Source of the DNA: Ifrita kowaldi
Taxonomy: Eukaryota; Chordata; Aves; Passeriformes; Cinclosomatidae
Reading direction: 5' to 3'
Length of the DNA: 64,000 nucleotides
Assembly (NCBI GenBank): GCA_013398055.1
Contig: VZRS01007580.1
Span: 186,001-250,000 of the forward strand
Of this stretch, positions 12,168-24,100 are shown in pieces. A program made the position numbers and the translations under genes. Numbering within the stretch: position 1 is the first letter of the stretch; each line of letters starts with the position of its first letter. The notes below the pieces were generated by a model. That model ran no database searches. It saw nothing but the letters and a program-made list of their open reading frames with translations, and was not told the DNA's origin.

Positions 12168-12235
12168 CAAAAAAAAAAAAAAAAAAAAAANNNNNNNNNN
12201 NNNNNNNNNNNNNNNNNNNNAAAAAAAAAAAAAAA
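12168..12235. other. Assembly gap of 30 N inside a poly-A run
   Basis: Thirty N at 12191-12220 are flanked on both sides by uninterrupted A (12168-12190 and 12221-12235). The gap is therefore a homopolymer that the assembly could not cross. The true length of the A tract and whether it is a retroposon tail are unknown. Confidence 0.95.
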
Positions 12236-13616
12236 TCCAAGATTCCTGTTATACTGAGAATATAAATGCTCCTCCTCTAATGAGCACTTGCTTTTGTCAG
12301 TGGCAGAACAAACTTAAAACATTAAAACTTCCTTCTCTGAATATGAATGTTTTGGGTTTATTAAAAATCAGGAAGTCAGAACAGATGTTCTTAGATACAT
12401 AATTAGGATTCCATCATGTCACCTACTCATTGTATGACATGCAGTAGCCTTACTACATGAATAAGCAACTCCAATACTGCTGGGGGCACTGTTCATCAGA
12501 AAGACACCATGTCATATTAAGACGATAAGAACAGGGTTTTATGGGAGAAGACAGCAAAGTAAATACAAAACACGTGCAAAATAAGAAATGGTTCTTGTAA
12601 TACCCAGGCTACACCACAGTGACCACAGTATCACTTGTAACAAATATTTACTTAGACTGGTTGAGATGATTAATCACTAAGGTGGAACCAGCAGTTTTAT
12701 CAGACTGAAGAAAGTATTCAGAAGTTCAGTCTACCACCATAGGTAATCCTTTAAGAAGCTACACTGACTTACCTAGAAGTCAACAAATTTTCTAAAAATT
12801 CATCAACAGTCACAGGAAACAACAAAACTTTCTGTTCTCCCCTTCCACTATTTTTATTTTCAACTACATGTTTTCCTCAAACCCTGTAATTCTGGAAAAA
12901 GGGACTGCTAATGAAATTCAGGGGATCACATGGACTATGAGTTATCAGGCTGCTGTAGCCTGAACTGTTCTTCAGGGGATTTACCCTTGGCAATGTCAGT
13001 TAAGGCTCCGTCTGGCAGATAAGCTAATGTTGTTCTAGCGCACACTAAGGCGGGGGAAGAGACAGATCAGGCCTAATAGGATTTAAATAGTGAGGAGAAA
13101 AAAAAAAAGCAGAACTGTACAGTAACATTAGCAGGAGACAGCTTGTCACACTAAGGAAACAACATTACCTAATTCATAAATACACAATCTGCATATATAT
13201 AAATAAACAGCTGCTCACCACTAAGGCACATTGATAATACATCAAATGCAATAGCACTTAAATATCTATTTAAATGTTGGAGGACATTTTTCCTGACCTA
13301 ACCATCAGAAAATTGCTTAAACTATGGCAAGAAATTCAATTTCTTAATTTATTTTCCCATTTCTCTAATTCTACTTTCGTGGATCACATCCTACAAACAC
13401 GTATAATTATTGACATGAGTAGTGCCAGTGAACTCCAAAGAATGCTACACAAAAGTATTCAAAATATAATTGCATTTATCCAAATAGTAAGTGAGAAAGT
13501 GGTAAAAGTCAAAGGTTTATGCTTCAAAGTAATAACCTGACAAACATGACATACCAACAGAAAGAGTAACTCTACCACTGCAGAAGTAAAAATACAGTAC
13601 GTCTGTAGGCTACAAG

Positions 13617-13656
13617 CTATATCACTCAAAAGCAGACTATATCACTCAAAATCAGG
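13617..13656 (+). repeat. 20-bp tandem duplication
   Basis: Two adjacent copies of ctatatcactcaaaagcaga are present, the second with two changes (ctatatcactcaaaatcagg). Confidence 0.85.
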
Positions 13657-16600
13657 ATTCCACAGAAAAAAAATGCAGTAACTTGCACAGAGCATTGGCT
13701 AGAATTAAAAAAGGGGTTAAACAGAAGTTTTCCACAAAAACTTCACATAAAGACAGAAGGTGTAATGTTTAGAAGACTATTCATCCACACACACACAAAC
13801 TGACATCACCATACACTCAGTTTTGTTTCAAATATAGTAAGTTCATAAGTCATGCCATAAAACATCTATCAGAAACCCTGACACCAGCAGGTTTCCAACA
13901 CAACTGCACACTAAATAGTTCCCTTGGTTACAACATTCCATCACTACTATAAAATAATGTTTGACATGGTCATTAGCAAGCTCATTTCAACTCTGTACCT
14001 AGCACTAACAATCACCACTGAGTAGGACTATGGCAACCTCACACCATCCTAATCCAGGTAAATGTATAACCTTCCTAACAGCCAGGCTGATAAAAGGATG
14101 GCGTTCCCACAGACAGAATGAAGTCACTCAGCTGGGAGAGTGGTAAAGGTTGATTTGTGTGGATACTCCCTGGGTTATTCCTTCAGAACTTGCCATTTAA
14201 ACTTTAGCCTGGCAAGGCAATACCACAGCATTATCACAACAGACATTACCAGCAGCGAAATAGAATCTGGTCACCAATAGCTTTTATGTCTCGAAATTTC
14301 TGTCAAAGTTCTGTTCGTGATTGTCAAAACAGAGATCTTCACACACTACTCTGCCAATGTGAAAGGGTTTCAAAGAAGAAATGTTCTTTTATGCATCCTC
14401 TTTATTCTCCAAGTGGAAATAAACTTCAGTAGACTGCATAAAATAAAATTCTTCAGTCAACTACTGCCCATACTACTACTACTACAACATACAATACTGT
14501 AGAAACACAGAGCTACTAAGTAAATGGAAGGATTTCCTTTTGGAAGGAGGGCAAACTTGCAAAGAGGTGTTGCTTTCCATTACTCAGAAATCAAGGCTTG
14601 TGGGGAGGAGAAGGTGAAAAGTGAGGGTGAGAGTGGAATTCAGAAGCATCATTTAAAAAAAACCCCAAACCTTAGAAATGTCTATATATTTAGTTATTCA
14701 ACCTCCACACACCACAAGATAACATTTGGCCAATTCCTAGTACAGGAGTTTTTATTTCTTTAGTGATCAAAAAATCTCTCAGTGAAAAACACCCACTATT
14801 TTGAAAAACCATTTAGAGGTGTGATCTGCGAAGTATGCAGAGGAAAAGTACCTCCCCCACCCCACATATCTAATGGATCCTGCATAGTGAGTTTCTAGCC
14901 TGCTGGAGTTTCTGATGAGTTTGAGAGCCTGATAACACTGCTGTAAAGATGAAACAAGAGCAAATGAACGACAGTGCCTTGTAATGCAAAACCTACAGTG
15001 CCAAATGACTGACCTCTTTTTGCTCACTCACACATCAGTAGTTTTTTGCTTGAGGGTGATAGGCAGCACTGTGTCTAAGTGCATGGATGCATGCAAACAG
15101 CCAAATAAAATACACTTTGCACTTCTCAGCTTATGAAGAAGGCTGATAGACAATACAGAAAGAAAGAATAATTAAAAAACCCCACATGTTTTGATAAGTG
15201 CTTTGAAGCTAATGTCACAGATCCAAAACAGGAAACAAGGGACAGAGAAACCTCCCATCACATTTTCATGACAGCACTAAATACATGGTACTGGGAACAT
15301 ACTTGCAGTTCAAAGTGTTTGGGTTTTTTTTTTTTTAAAGCCAAACACACAAATGGACAAATGCTACACAGGCCAAATATTTCCTCTGCCTTAAAGTACC
15401 TAGCACCATCTTCATATTCTCTTAAAGCTTGCAAATTTACTGGTAACAACATTCCTGTGTTTCCCAACATAAGTACAGCTGAAAGGATGTACTCTGCATT
15501 TATTTCTTGTCATCTAGTTAATGGAGCACTGATTGCCAAGCTGAAGATGCACAGGGAGATGGAGGAATGCATGCACCTTTCTGGATTTCTCCCTGAAAGT
15601 CACCTATTCAACAAGTATGCTACTTAAAGGATGTTTACAGGAAGATGAGATGGCCATGGAAAGGAAGGGGAACAAGAATACCACTACTGGCAGCTTCTGC
15701 AATGAGCCACCACCTGCCAAACAAAGGATTCAAGTGGAACAATGGAAAAAATAACACTGCAGCCAGCAGTCACAGGTATCCTCAGCTCCTGCTCCCTGCA
15801 TCCCTCCTCAACACATTCTCCCTCTCCATTTTTGAGACCCATCAACCCGGGATAAACTAAAGAACTAAAAGAGAGCAGCAACTGCTGAAGAGGAAAGCCC
15901 AGCTCCCACTGCTCCTCTTCCCATCTATTTCTAACTACTGGGAAACATAAGAGGGCTAAGATGTTATTGTGAGCTTCACTTCTCGGGCAGATAATATTGA
16001 CCTGTACAATTACAGAGTCTCACAGGGAAGGCCCTAGTGCATGAGGATTTGCCCACTACCAAAATTTACTTCATCAGAAACTTCATCAGGGGAAACGAAT
16101 ACTGTTCATGGAGCACAGATCTCTTGCCATTTAAACACTCATGCTTCTTCTTGGCAACGTGGCAGGAGGAGACAGTGCTTTTTTTTTTCGTAACAGTTCC
16201 CTACCCAAAGCCTTTAACTACGGCAAGGCCTGCTATATTCTTGCTCAGTCATGACAAGCCCTGGCTCACAAACAGCTTGTCTTGCTCCCCTCTGCTCACA
16301 GCTCTGTCCAAACACCAAAGATACAATCACAAGGGCATCACATCCTAAATGTTGCACATGGAGCCACACAGAACACACACGGCAAATCTGACTGACCAGC
16401 CGTGCTCCCTGCTGCCACTTGGCAAACGTTAGCCATCGAAGGCCCTGGCACACTCAGACTCCACGGCTCTCGATGGATTCAGTTCTCAAAGGCTATTTTT
16501 ACACTCCAGGGATAAAGCAGCCGCTAAAATTACAGCTTCACTTCCAGAGCCACTGATAGTTATCCTCTGGCACAGGTTACTGTGAGCACTACATTACTTG

Positions 16601-16949
16601 AGCCAAGCACATGTGCAATTCTGAAACTGTGCCATATTAGGTATATTACCTCTCAAATAAACTCAGGAAAATTATACCTCAAATATGCTGTCAGCTGTTA
16701 CTGACCCAGCCTAGAAAGATTTTCCACAGTTAAAGATAAACATCGCAGCTTCTCCTCCAATGCAGAGGTGCTTTTGGCAGCCCTGGCTAAACTGGGGCAG
16801 AGGCTTCAGATCGGCTGTTGCCTGCCACATTTGAGACAGCCCTAAAAGAATATGCCCATCTAAAAAGCTTAAAAATTTTAAGATACTACTGTCACCAGAG
16901 CTTGAAGAATGGGCTTCTGAGTCACAACTTGCTAGAAGTCCAAATCCTA

Positions 16950-17140
16950 ACATATCACCCCAGCAGCTCCCCCAGCCTGCCCCAGCACTCCCCAGGCAGG
17001 GAGCAGGCCAGTCACTCCGCAAGGGAAACGGGGAGGTCAGCAGGTGCCCGTGACCCTGGTCAGAGGGATAAGGAGCGGTCACAGCGTGCCAGCTGCCCCA
17101 CAACTGTCAGGTCACACTGCAGGCGAGCTCCGTGCAGGAG
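16950..17140. other. GC- and CpG-richer stretch inside the long intron
   Basis: This stretch stands out from AT-rich surroundings, with several CpG (aaacggg, gcccgtg, gagcggtc, cagcgtg, ggcgagctccg). No exon with recognisable TRAK1 sequence is visible. It could be an enhancer, an unrecognised promoter or merely a GC-rich patch. Confidence 0.3.
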
Positions 17141-20100
17141 TCTGGAAGAACATAATGGTGTGAGTGATACAATCTCAGTCAGCAAGTTCAACAGACAACC
17201 CAACAGATTTGGTTTTTGTCTTCTTCAGATGTTACAGCCTGGCTTACTGTAATTTCAATGGCACAGTTTGCAAAAGAATCTTTCAATATTAAGCTGCAGG
17301 TACTGATTCTTCTGGAAGAAGAGATTTTATCTTGCTGTTTAAGGCTATGGTTCAAGGAGTGTGTTTACTGCCATTTCTCTCATAGGGTATTCAAATAGCT
17401 TAGCAAATCCAATATTAAAGCCTCACATACAAACCTTTGTTATTACTTAACCTCAGGTTCGCAAAAAACCCCACCATTTTGCTGTTACTTCTTTTCTAAA
17501 GCCTCTGCCTGAAACCTCAGGCAGGGAAAAACTTCAAAGTACTTCCTCTAAGTAGGACACGAACTGCATCAAATTTTCTTGTGATGAATGAAAAATCAAG
17601 TTAAAAGAAATTTCAAAAAGAGCATCAGACACTTGTTCCTTCTATTAGCATAAAAACAGATCAAATGTGGTAACTTGGAAAATACAGACAAAAAGTGGAA
17701 CTAAGAAACTAAGAAAAAGTCTCTGGAGAGAATTCACCTTAATTCTCTTAATTGCCTTAATGCATACATCATTTACAGACACAGCACAGCATAGCTCTTC
17801 TCTTGAAAGTTAAAACTTTTTTAGCAGGATTTTTTACTACTAGCCACTGAGTTACTGTCTTGACATTCTCTTCCATTCATTTCTTGTCAAGAAATGGCTG
17901 GACTGCAGTTAATGTAACTAATAAACGGGTGAAAGATTTAAACCAGGATCTGGACTGTACATCTTTAAAAATCCTAAAATGAAGTTACAAGCCTGTAAGC
18001 CACACATTCTCAGCTGTGTCCTTTCTTAAATATGTGATTTTTCCTATTCCTTGGGAGGGGATGGTTGTGCCAAAGCTTTCAAGAATGACTCCTCTTCATC
18101 TTTTTTGCTTTAGCATTTACAGATCCCAGAACTCTGAATGGCCTCCATCCTACTGTACATTTACATTTTCTGAAAGTCAGACCCCTGGAGTGCCTGATTT
18201 AAGATTTTAATAGTGATCCCAAGACTTATTATTTTCTTTTTAATTCAACTTGAGACAGATTCTATGCCTGCATTTACTAAGTACTTTAGATAAAGAGGAC
18301 TTTTAAACTACCACATTAGTAAATGGAAATGGCTGCCATCATAGGTCCTACATAGGTAAGAGTCTTTTCCTCTCCCAGCTGCAAAAGCAAGAATCAAAAC
18401 AAAGCTCTCTTTCAGAAACAGCTGACCCAGCGAATCACTAATCACAGAAATCTGACAGGTTGTCCTTTCACAGCTTAGGTTCCTTTACCAAGACAAACTT
18501 AATAGACACTATCAACATATATCCCTGAGCAAAGTTTCACTGCAGTCAGCCCCGAGGCCAGCTTATCAAATGAAAAGTAAACATACTGCTGTCAGGCAAC
18601 GTTACAATTCCAAAGCAATCCAGTGACTCCAGGGCTGTTCTGCCCAGGTCTTTATGAAGGTGACTTCCACTGTCATCAAGAGAGCTGACTGTAACGCTAC
18701 CAGGCATAACTTTAGTTCTGTGACAGGCTCCAGAAACAGGACTGAGGGGAGTTACAGCATCTACATGTCGGGACAGACATAAACCTCACTACATCAAAAT
18801 GACTATAAATAGTCAAGAAGTGAGTACACATGCTGCACATGGAATAGGCCAAACAGTTAAGGAGTCTTAATTACAGAGTTTTATCCTCTTCCTTTCAATA
18901 ACTATAAATGGTTCAAGTGAAGCATATCCTCTGATTTCCCATTTCTGGTACCAGATTTACAGCCAGATAAATGTTAGCTAAAATGTTTCTTTTGTTCAGC
19001 GTGAAAAGGCTACATGCTGGTGTTTCCAGCCACTTATAGAATGGATTGACTCATCCATTCTCCTACAGAAATACTACACTTTGCAAGCACTCCCACGTGC
19101 AAACATACATAAAAATACCATATATATCAGTTTTGTGTATCTGTATCTCTGCTACACTGTGTAGGTGACATGAATGCAGAGGTGGAGAAGAGAAGGCATC
19201 TTTAGAAGACATTTCGAACACATACTGAGCTTTTGAGAGGAAGGCACTGTAGAAAGACAGGGCTAAATTTATCACAGATAGAACTCAGCTTTTTTCCCCC
19301 CTCTCAAAATCAACAAGAACAGCTTCAGACTGTTAGATCTGGATGAAAGGTAAAGTCAGCAGAAAGAATAAGAACAGCATGATGTACACTTCAGCAATTA
19401 TTTAATCGCTAAAAAAATAGGAATAAAATATAAAAAAATGTAAGCTGGTCTCTCTTGATAAACTTCCTCTCCATCCCAATCCCCAGTTTTAATTTTTTTT
19501 TTTACCAGTATTTTCTTCAGCACCTTTCAGACACACAAGTCTGAAAACCAGGTGGGGTATTTGATTGTGAGGGAGTTTTTACAGGAAAATTCTACACAAT
19601 GGGATTCAAAGAGCATGGTCCATTCACCAAGACTCTGGACACAGGAACTGTTAACCACGAGATGAAATTCACAGCACATCGCATTCTCTGTGCTAACAAT
19701 CCTTCAAAGCATCCTTACATCAGCTTTACAATAGTTCATTTGGAAGTAACAATTCCTTACCATAAAACTACTGTTTCAGAGCAAAATTTACAGCACATGA
19801 AACAACAGGAATGGTGCATTCAGCTTCTGCTACCTGAAACCCTGAAAAAGGTTGCCAGATTGGCTGGAAGCAGCCCTAGAATAAGCACCCTCTCTAAACA
19901 GCAGATGCACAGGAGGATTTTCAATGCAGATACATTCCCATTTCCAGCTGAACAGACTAGCTGCCCATTATTTTGTGAAAGTACAACAACATTTTTGGGT
20001 TGGTTTTTTATTGAAAACTTAAGTCATAAGACCCCACACTCGGATTATTTCTGTCTATGTGCTTTCAAATTCATGGATAAGCACAAAATTGCTGCTCTGT

Positions 20101-20458
20101 TCTAGAAGCACCTGCTGGCAATGACAACCTAAAATACACAGTTTCATAAGACACACATGGTGTGCATATAAAAAATGCACTACAATTCCAGAGAGAGAAA
20201 ATTTCCCAGTTCCTGTTCCATTATAAAATAGGTATTGCATAGCCTACATCTGTTGATCATGCATTTCTTCTTTAAAGAAGTATACATAAATTAAGGTTTA
20301 TCTTATTTAGATATTAGACGAATTTTTCATCCAAATGTACTGGCTACCCATATAAAACACAAAATTTGGTGTATTTACTCCACAAATAACACTCAAATCA
20401 CTTATGTGTTGCCATGTGCTACTACCACGAAAGATTAATAACAAAAGGTGAAAAGTAC

Positions 20459-20558
20459 CTTCTTCCAAGATATCAAGGCTCTGCCTGTCCAAAGTGTGTT
20501 CCCTCTTATTTTCCTTTTCATAGTCATATTCATAGCTTTCCTCTTCGTTTACTGACAT
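20459..20558 (-). CDS. TRAK1: TRAK1 alternative first coding exon, MSVNEEES head
   Basis: From ATG at 20558 the exon encodes MSVNEEESYEYDYEKENKR and then EHTLDRQSLDILEE plus one base G, followed by donor GTACTT. Joined to the hub exon it gives ILEEVLCAERVGQ. This corresponds to the mammalian TRAK1 short isoform whose head, as I remember it, is an acidic Tyr-containing segment ending LLEEV. The start is supported by an in-frame TAA 15 codons upstream and G at position -3. No acceptor lies before it, as expected of a first exon. The head is very acidic and Tyr-rich at residues 5-14 and replaces the HAP1_N beginning encoded by the 37590 exon. Confidence 0.9.
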
Positions 20559-21190
20559 TGCTGCAGTTATCCCAGATAGACACGAAATGATGCCTTAGTC
20601 TCACAGGCGATGGGAAGTCATTCCCTCGGAGGCTGTATCTTTGGGGAGAGCAAAGCAAGGTCTCCACAAAGCAGGATACCATCTTTCCTCACTCACATGC
20701 TCAGCCAAGGAACTCCGGAGCGACTGAGTATTTGTCCTTAATGCAACAGCTTTGTGTTGTACAGATGGGGTGGAGGAGGGAAGAGACCATCTGTCTAATA
20801 ATTGCTAGAAGGTTTATGCTGCTCCTCAGACCAGCTCTGACAGTAGCCAGTTTTTTCAAAAGCCCCACCAACAAATTTCAGACAAAGTTAGTGGGCTGAA
20901 AGTCCTTCCCTGACACTCCTCACGTCAACAGGGCTCTCTCTCTTCTGCCCCTGCTCTCACGAGTGAAGTGGTAGCTCCCCACAAGTGTCTCAACACGGAA
21001 GTCTGACCCAGCCTCTGACTGTCACACCTGGGGAAGGGTGTGCACCGTCATGGACTCATAAATCACCTCCCGGGTTGCCCAATGCAGCAAGACCTCACTG
21101 GAGCTGTGAACAGCCTGAGCCTGTGCTCACACCCAGCCAATCCCACCCAGCAGTGAGATATTGATACCCAGGGCTATTGTCCAGTAAAGT
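20559..21190 (-). promoter_or_regulatory. TRAK1: Probable 5' UTR and promoter of the MSVNEEES isoform
   Basis: This stretch is less AT-rich than the surrounding intron. On the gene strand it shows an inverted CCAAT box (GGGATTGGCTGG, near 21136-21147) and a CRE-like octamer TGACGTGA (20920-20927, seven of eight bases of TGACGTCA) about 360 bp before the ATG. The transcription start is not defined. Promoter function is inference from position and composition. Confidence 0.5.
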
Positions 21191-24100
21191 CTGGCCGCAG
21201 CATCCACCACACGCTAAAACCACTGCGTTAAGAATTAGGCTGGGGAAAGGAGCTTTTTCATTGCTTTTTTATAAAAGAGATTACACTGGTACAAAGAACT
21301 TAAATGACATATCACATTAGCTATCAAATACCGTGTTTTCCACAGTCATTTTTCTCTTCAGTCTGCTGTGGGAAAAGAAATACCTCACAAGTCCACATAC
21401 GGCATCCTACTTAATTTTCAAGGGTGCATGCATCTCTTCTTTGTTCAACAAGAAACAAATCTCCTGTGCTCAAACCTCTTGTTTTCCAACAGGTTTGCTA
21501 ATCTTGTCTACATACATAGGGCAGGTTAACTTTCTTATTTACCTTTTTGTAGCCACAGGTATTTAATGTTTGCCAGGTTGCCTCCCTTACATGCAGCAGC
21601 AAGCAGGCACCCTTTGCTGCTAAAGCATTCCCATCCACATCATGGGGCAAAGCATTTGCAGGCAAAGAGGGGGCACTGCAAGGCAAAGGCACCTCATCAT
21701 CCCCTGAGGGGACATCACTGCTAGGAACAGACGGACAAACATTACATTATAAGCCAGGAGAACGTAACAGCTTGGGTCATGTAGGAACAATTTTTCTATT
21801 ACCATTTCGCTGGTGCTCAGGAAGAACAGGGTAATATGAGATGGGAACCAACTACTTTTATACAATAATGATGAATGATTCTGTTCTATGTTCTAAACTC
21901 CTGATATTTATATGCAAACAATGCAACAATGTTTATATAAATAATAGCCAAAGGACATGAAATACATGTAAGTGGTTGCTGCAGAAAGAAACACACATTT
22001 CTGAATAAAAAAAGATCTTGCTACTCAAGGCAACTTGATCTTTGACTGCCAAAATTTACTGCAATATTCAACAGCAGCAATAACCTCAAGAACTCAGTTG
22101 GGGGAAAAAATAGGACCGTCCCTTTCTCCTCAAATCATTACATTAAAAGATGACATTTTAGTAATAATGAGAATTACTTCTAGTTTCTTAGAGCTTTTCT
22201 GTGCCTTGAATCAGCACTATAAAAAAAATCCTTACAATCAGACAGTAAGGGTCTTAAGTGCCTACTTGCTATTCAGTGTCAATTTAACACATTTCAGTAA
22301 CAGCTAGAAAATGGAAATTGAGAGAGTAACCAAAACAATAAGTCATACTAAAAGAATGCAAGAAGCATCTTTTAAAGTTTAGGGACAGAAAAGTCATCCC
22401 TGCCAAACATGCTGCAGTTTTAGCAGTCCCGACAAACATTCAACTACAGCCAACCATCTAGTTCATGAAGGACACACTGAAAGCAGGCATGTTGCTGCCC
22501 AAAATACATGACAACATAAGGAAAGTAAGTGAACATTCCCACAAGCTGGCTTCTGAACTGTGACTAATATCAACTCATGCCACACAGGAGGACTCTGACA
22601 TTCAAAAGCTGGGAGAAGGTGTTGCAATGCCTATTTTGATATCAGCATATAAAGGAATGTATGCCCCACCCTCACACTATCAACTAATTTTTCATGTATT
22701 CTGCACTACACCTCCCTAGCAGTGCAGGAATATTTATTTGCTAAAGATTACTAGCCAGATTTCCAACAAACCTAAACAATAAGCAGCTATGGATAAAAAT
22801 TAAAAAAAAAAAGCTACATTGTATTCCATTCTGAAAATATACAATCTAATCTGGAAAGATTCAAAAGAGATTTTTAATATTTTCTGTAAACACATACTCA
22901 GAGACTTTAAGAGTATACTAGAATGAAGATTCGCTTTTATGGGTTGCCACTGGGAAGTAAATTTGGTGTATTTGCTGCAATTCCCACTCTGAATTAGCAG
23001 CTGAAGACCTTTACCTCCTGTCAGGAAGCTTGTTAAGGGGGTGCTCCAAGCACACTCCTAGTACAACGCCTGCACTGAGGTACAGAGTGTATTCAGCAGC
23101 TTTGCCATGGAACAGGAAACACACAAACCAGGAGCTAGTTTGAAGAAGGGTGAGGCTGGACAAACAAACCCTCATATCCTGACTCATTATTTCCAAGGAA
23201 CTCCAATGCATTCAAATAATTTTAACTTCCCTTTATCAATAAAAATATCTAACTTCTGCACAATAAATTATTACTAACAATGCTGCATCTAGAACAAAGA
23301 GATTCTCTGTAAGCAAACAAGTCTAAAAACAGCAGATGAAATGGCAGCACTTGGATTTAAAGCATGCTGATGAAGAAACGTGGGTATTTTGGGGTGGGCT
23401 CTTCAGGGAGGGAGATAAATTGGTTATTGAATATGTGCTTTCTGTTAATATGTACAGTCAAGCAAAGTTAGTTCACATTTTTACTGGTTTCATGTTTCCC
23501 ACTCTTCCAAAATCCCACACAAAATATCTTCTGTCACTCAACCAAAGGGACAGCCTGTTACTCCCGCAGAAAGGGAAAGAAACAGGATGAAGTGGGAAAA
23601 CACTTATCTGGATGTTTAGCATTTGAGCAGAATGAAAACAAAGAACATCTCTGTGTGGCAATGTATGTTGCCTTATACGGCTTATGTGACTTGATAAAGA
23701 ACAGAGAACCAATGAAGGAGTAAAGAGAAAGAAGTGGCATGGCAAAAAGCAGAAAAACAGGAAAACGGTATCAACAATTACAGGAATATAAGCAAGGTTC
23801 AACTACATTTATTAAGCATAGAGATAAAAGACATGGGAGCAAAACAAGATCAACCTGAATGACCATTTTAGCTGAACGCCTATAGAGCAAGGGCTGTTTC
23901 AGAGACTGCATGCTAAAGGCATTCGTAAGACTCTCACAGATTTCAATAGCATACCCAGTGCCAGCATCCACTAAGATTCAGAGTAACACCAGGGCTACTC
24001 TGTCCACAGGGATGGACACAAAAGAGGCCAATGTATGAGGGAGATGATGGGCCACCACACTAACATAAGCAAGGCAACAATTAGTAATCATTCATAAGAG

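Larger units (their letters stand above)
11897..20458 (-). other. TRAK1: TRAK1 long intron, segment between hub exon and first internal head
   Basis: This is the downstream third of the 25.7-kb intron. It holds a short CR1 remnant at 11950-12022, a sequence gap at 12191-12220, a 20-bp tandem duplication at 13617-13656 and a GC-richer stretch at about 16950-17140. Open frames such as the one at 19599-20105 show no family resemblance and I treat them as chance. Confidence 0.8.

Noticed and set aside
16711..17103. Minus-strand 130-codon frame in the GC-richer stretch
   Set aside because: GC-rich DNA lengthens chance frames; the translation has no TRAK1 or other family signature.
19599..20105. 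Longest plus-strand open frame, 168 codons
   Set aside because: No family resemblance, no splice or promoter context and intronic base composition; it lies antisense within the TRAK1 intron.
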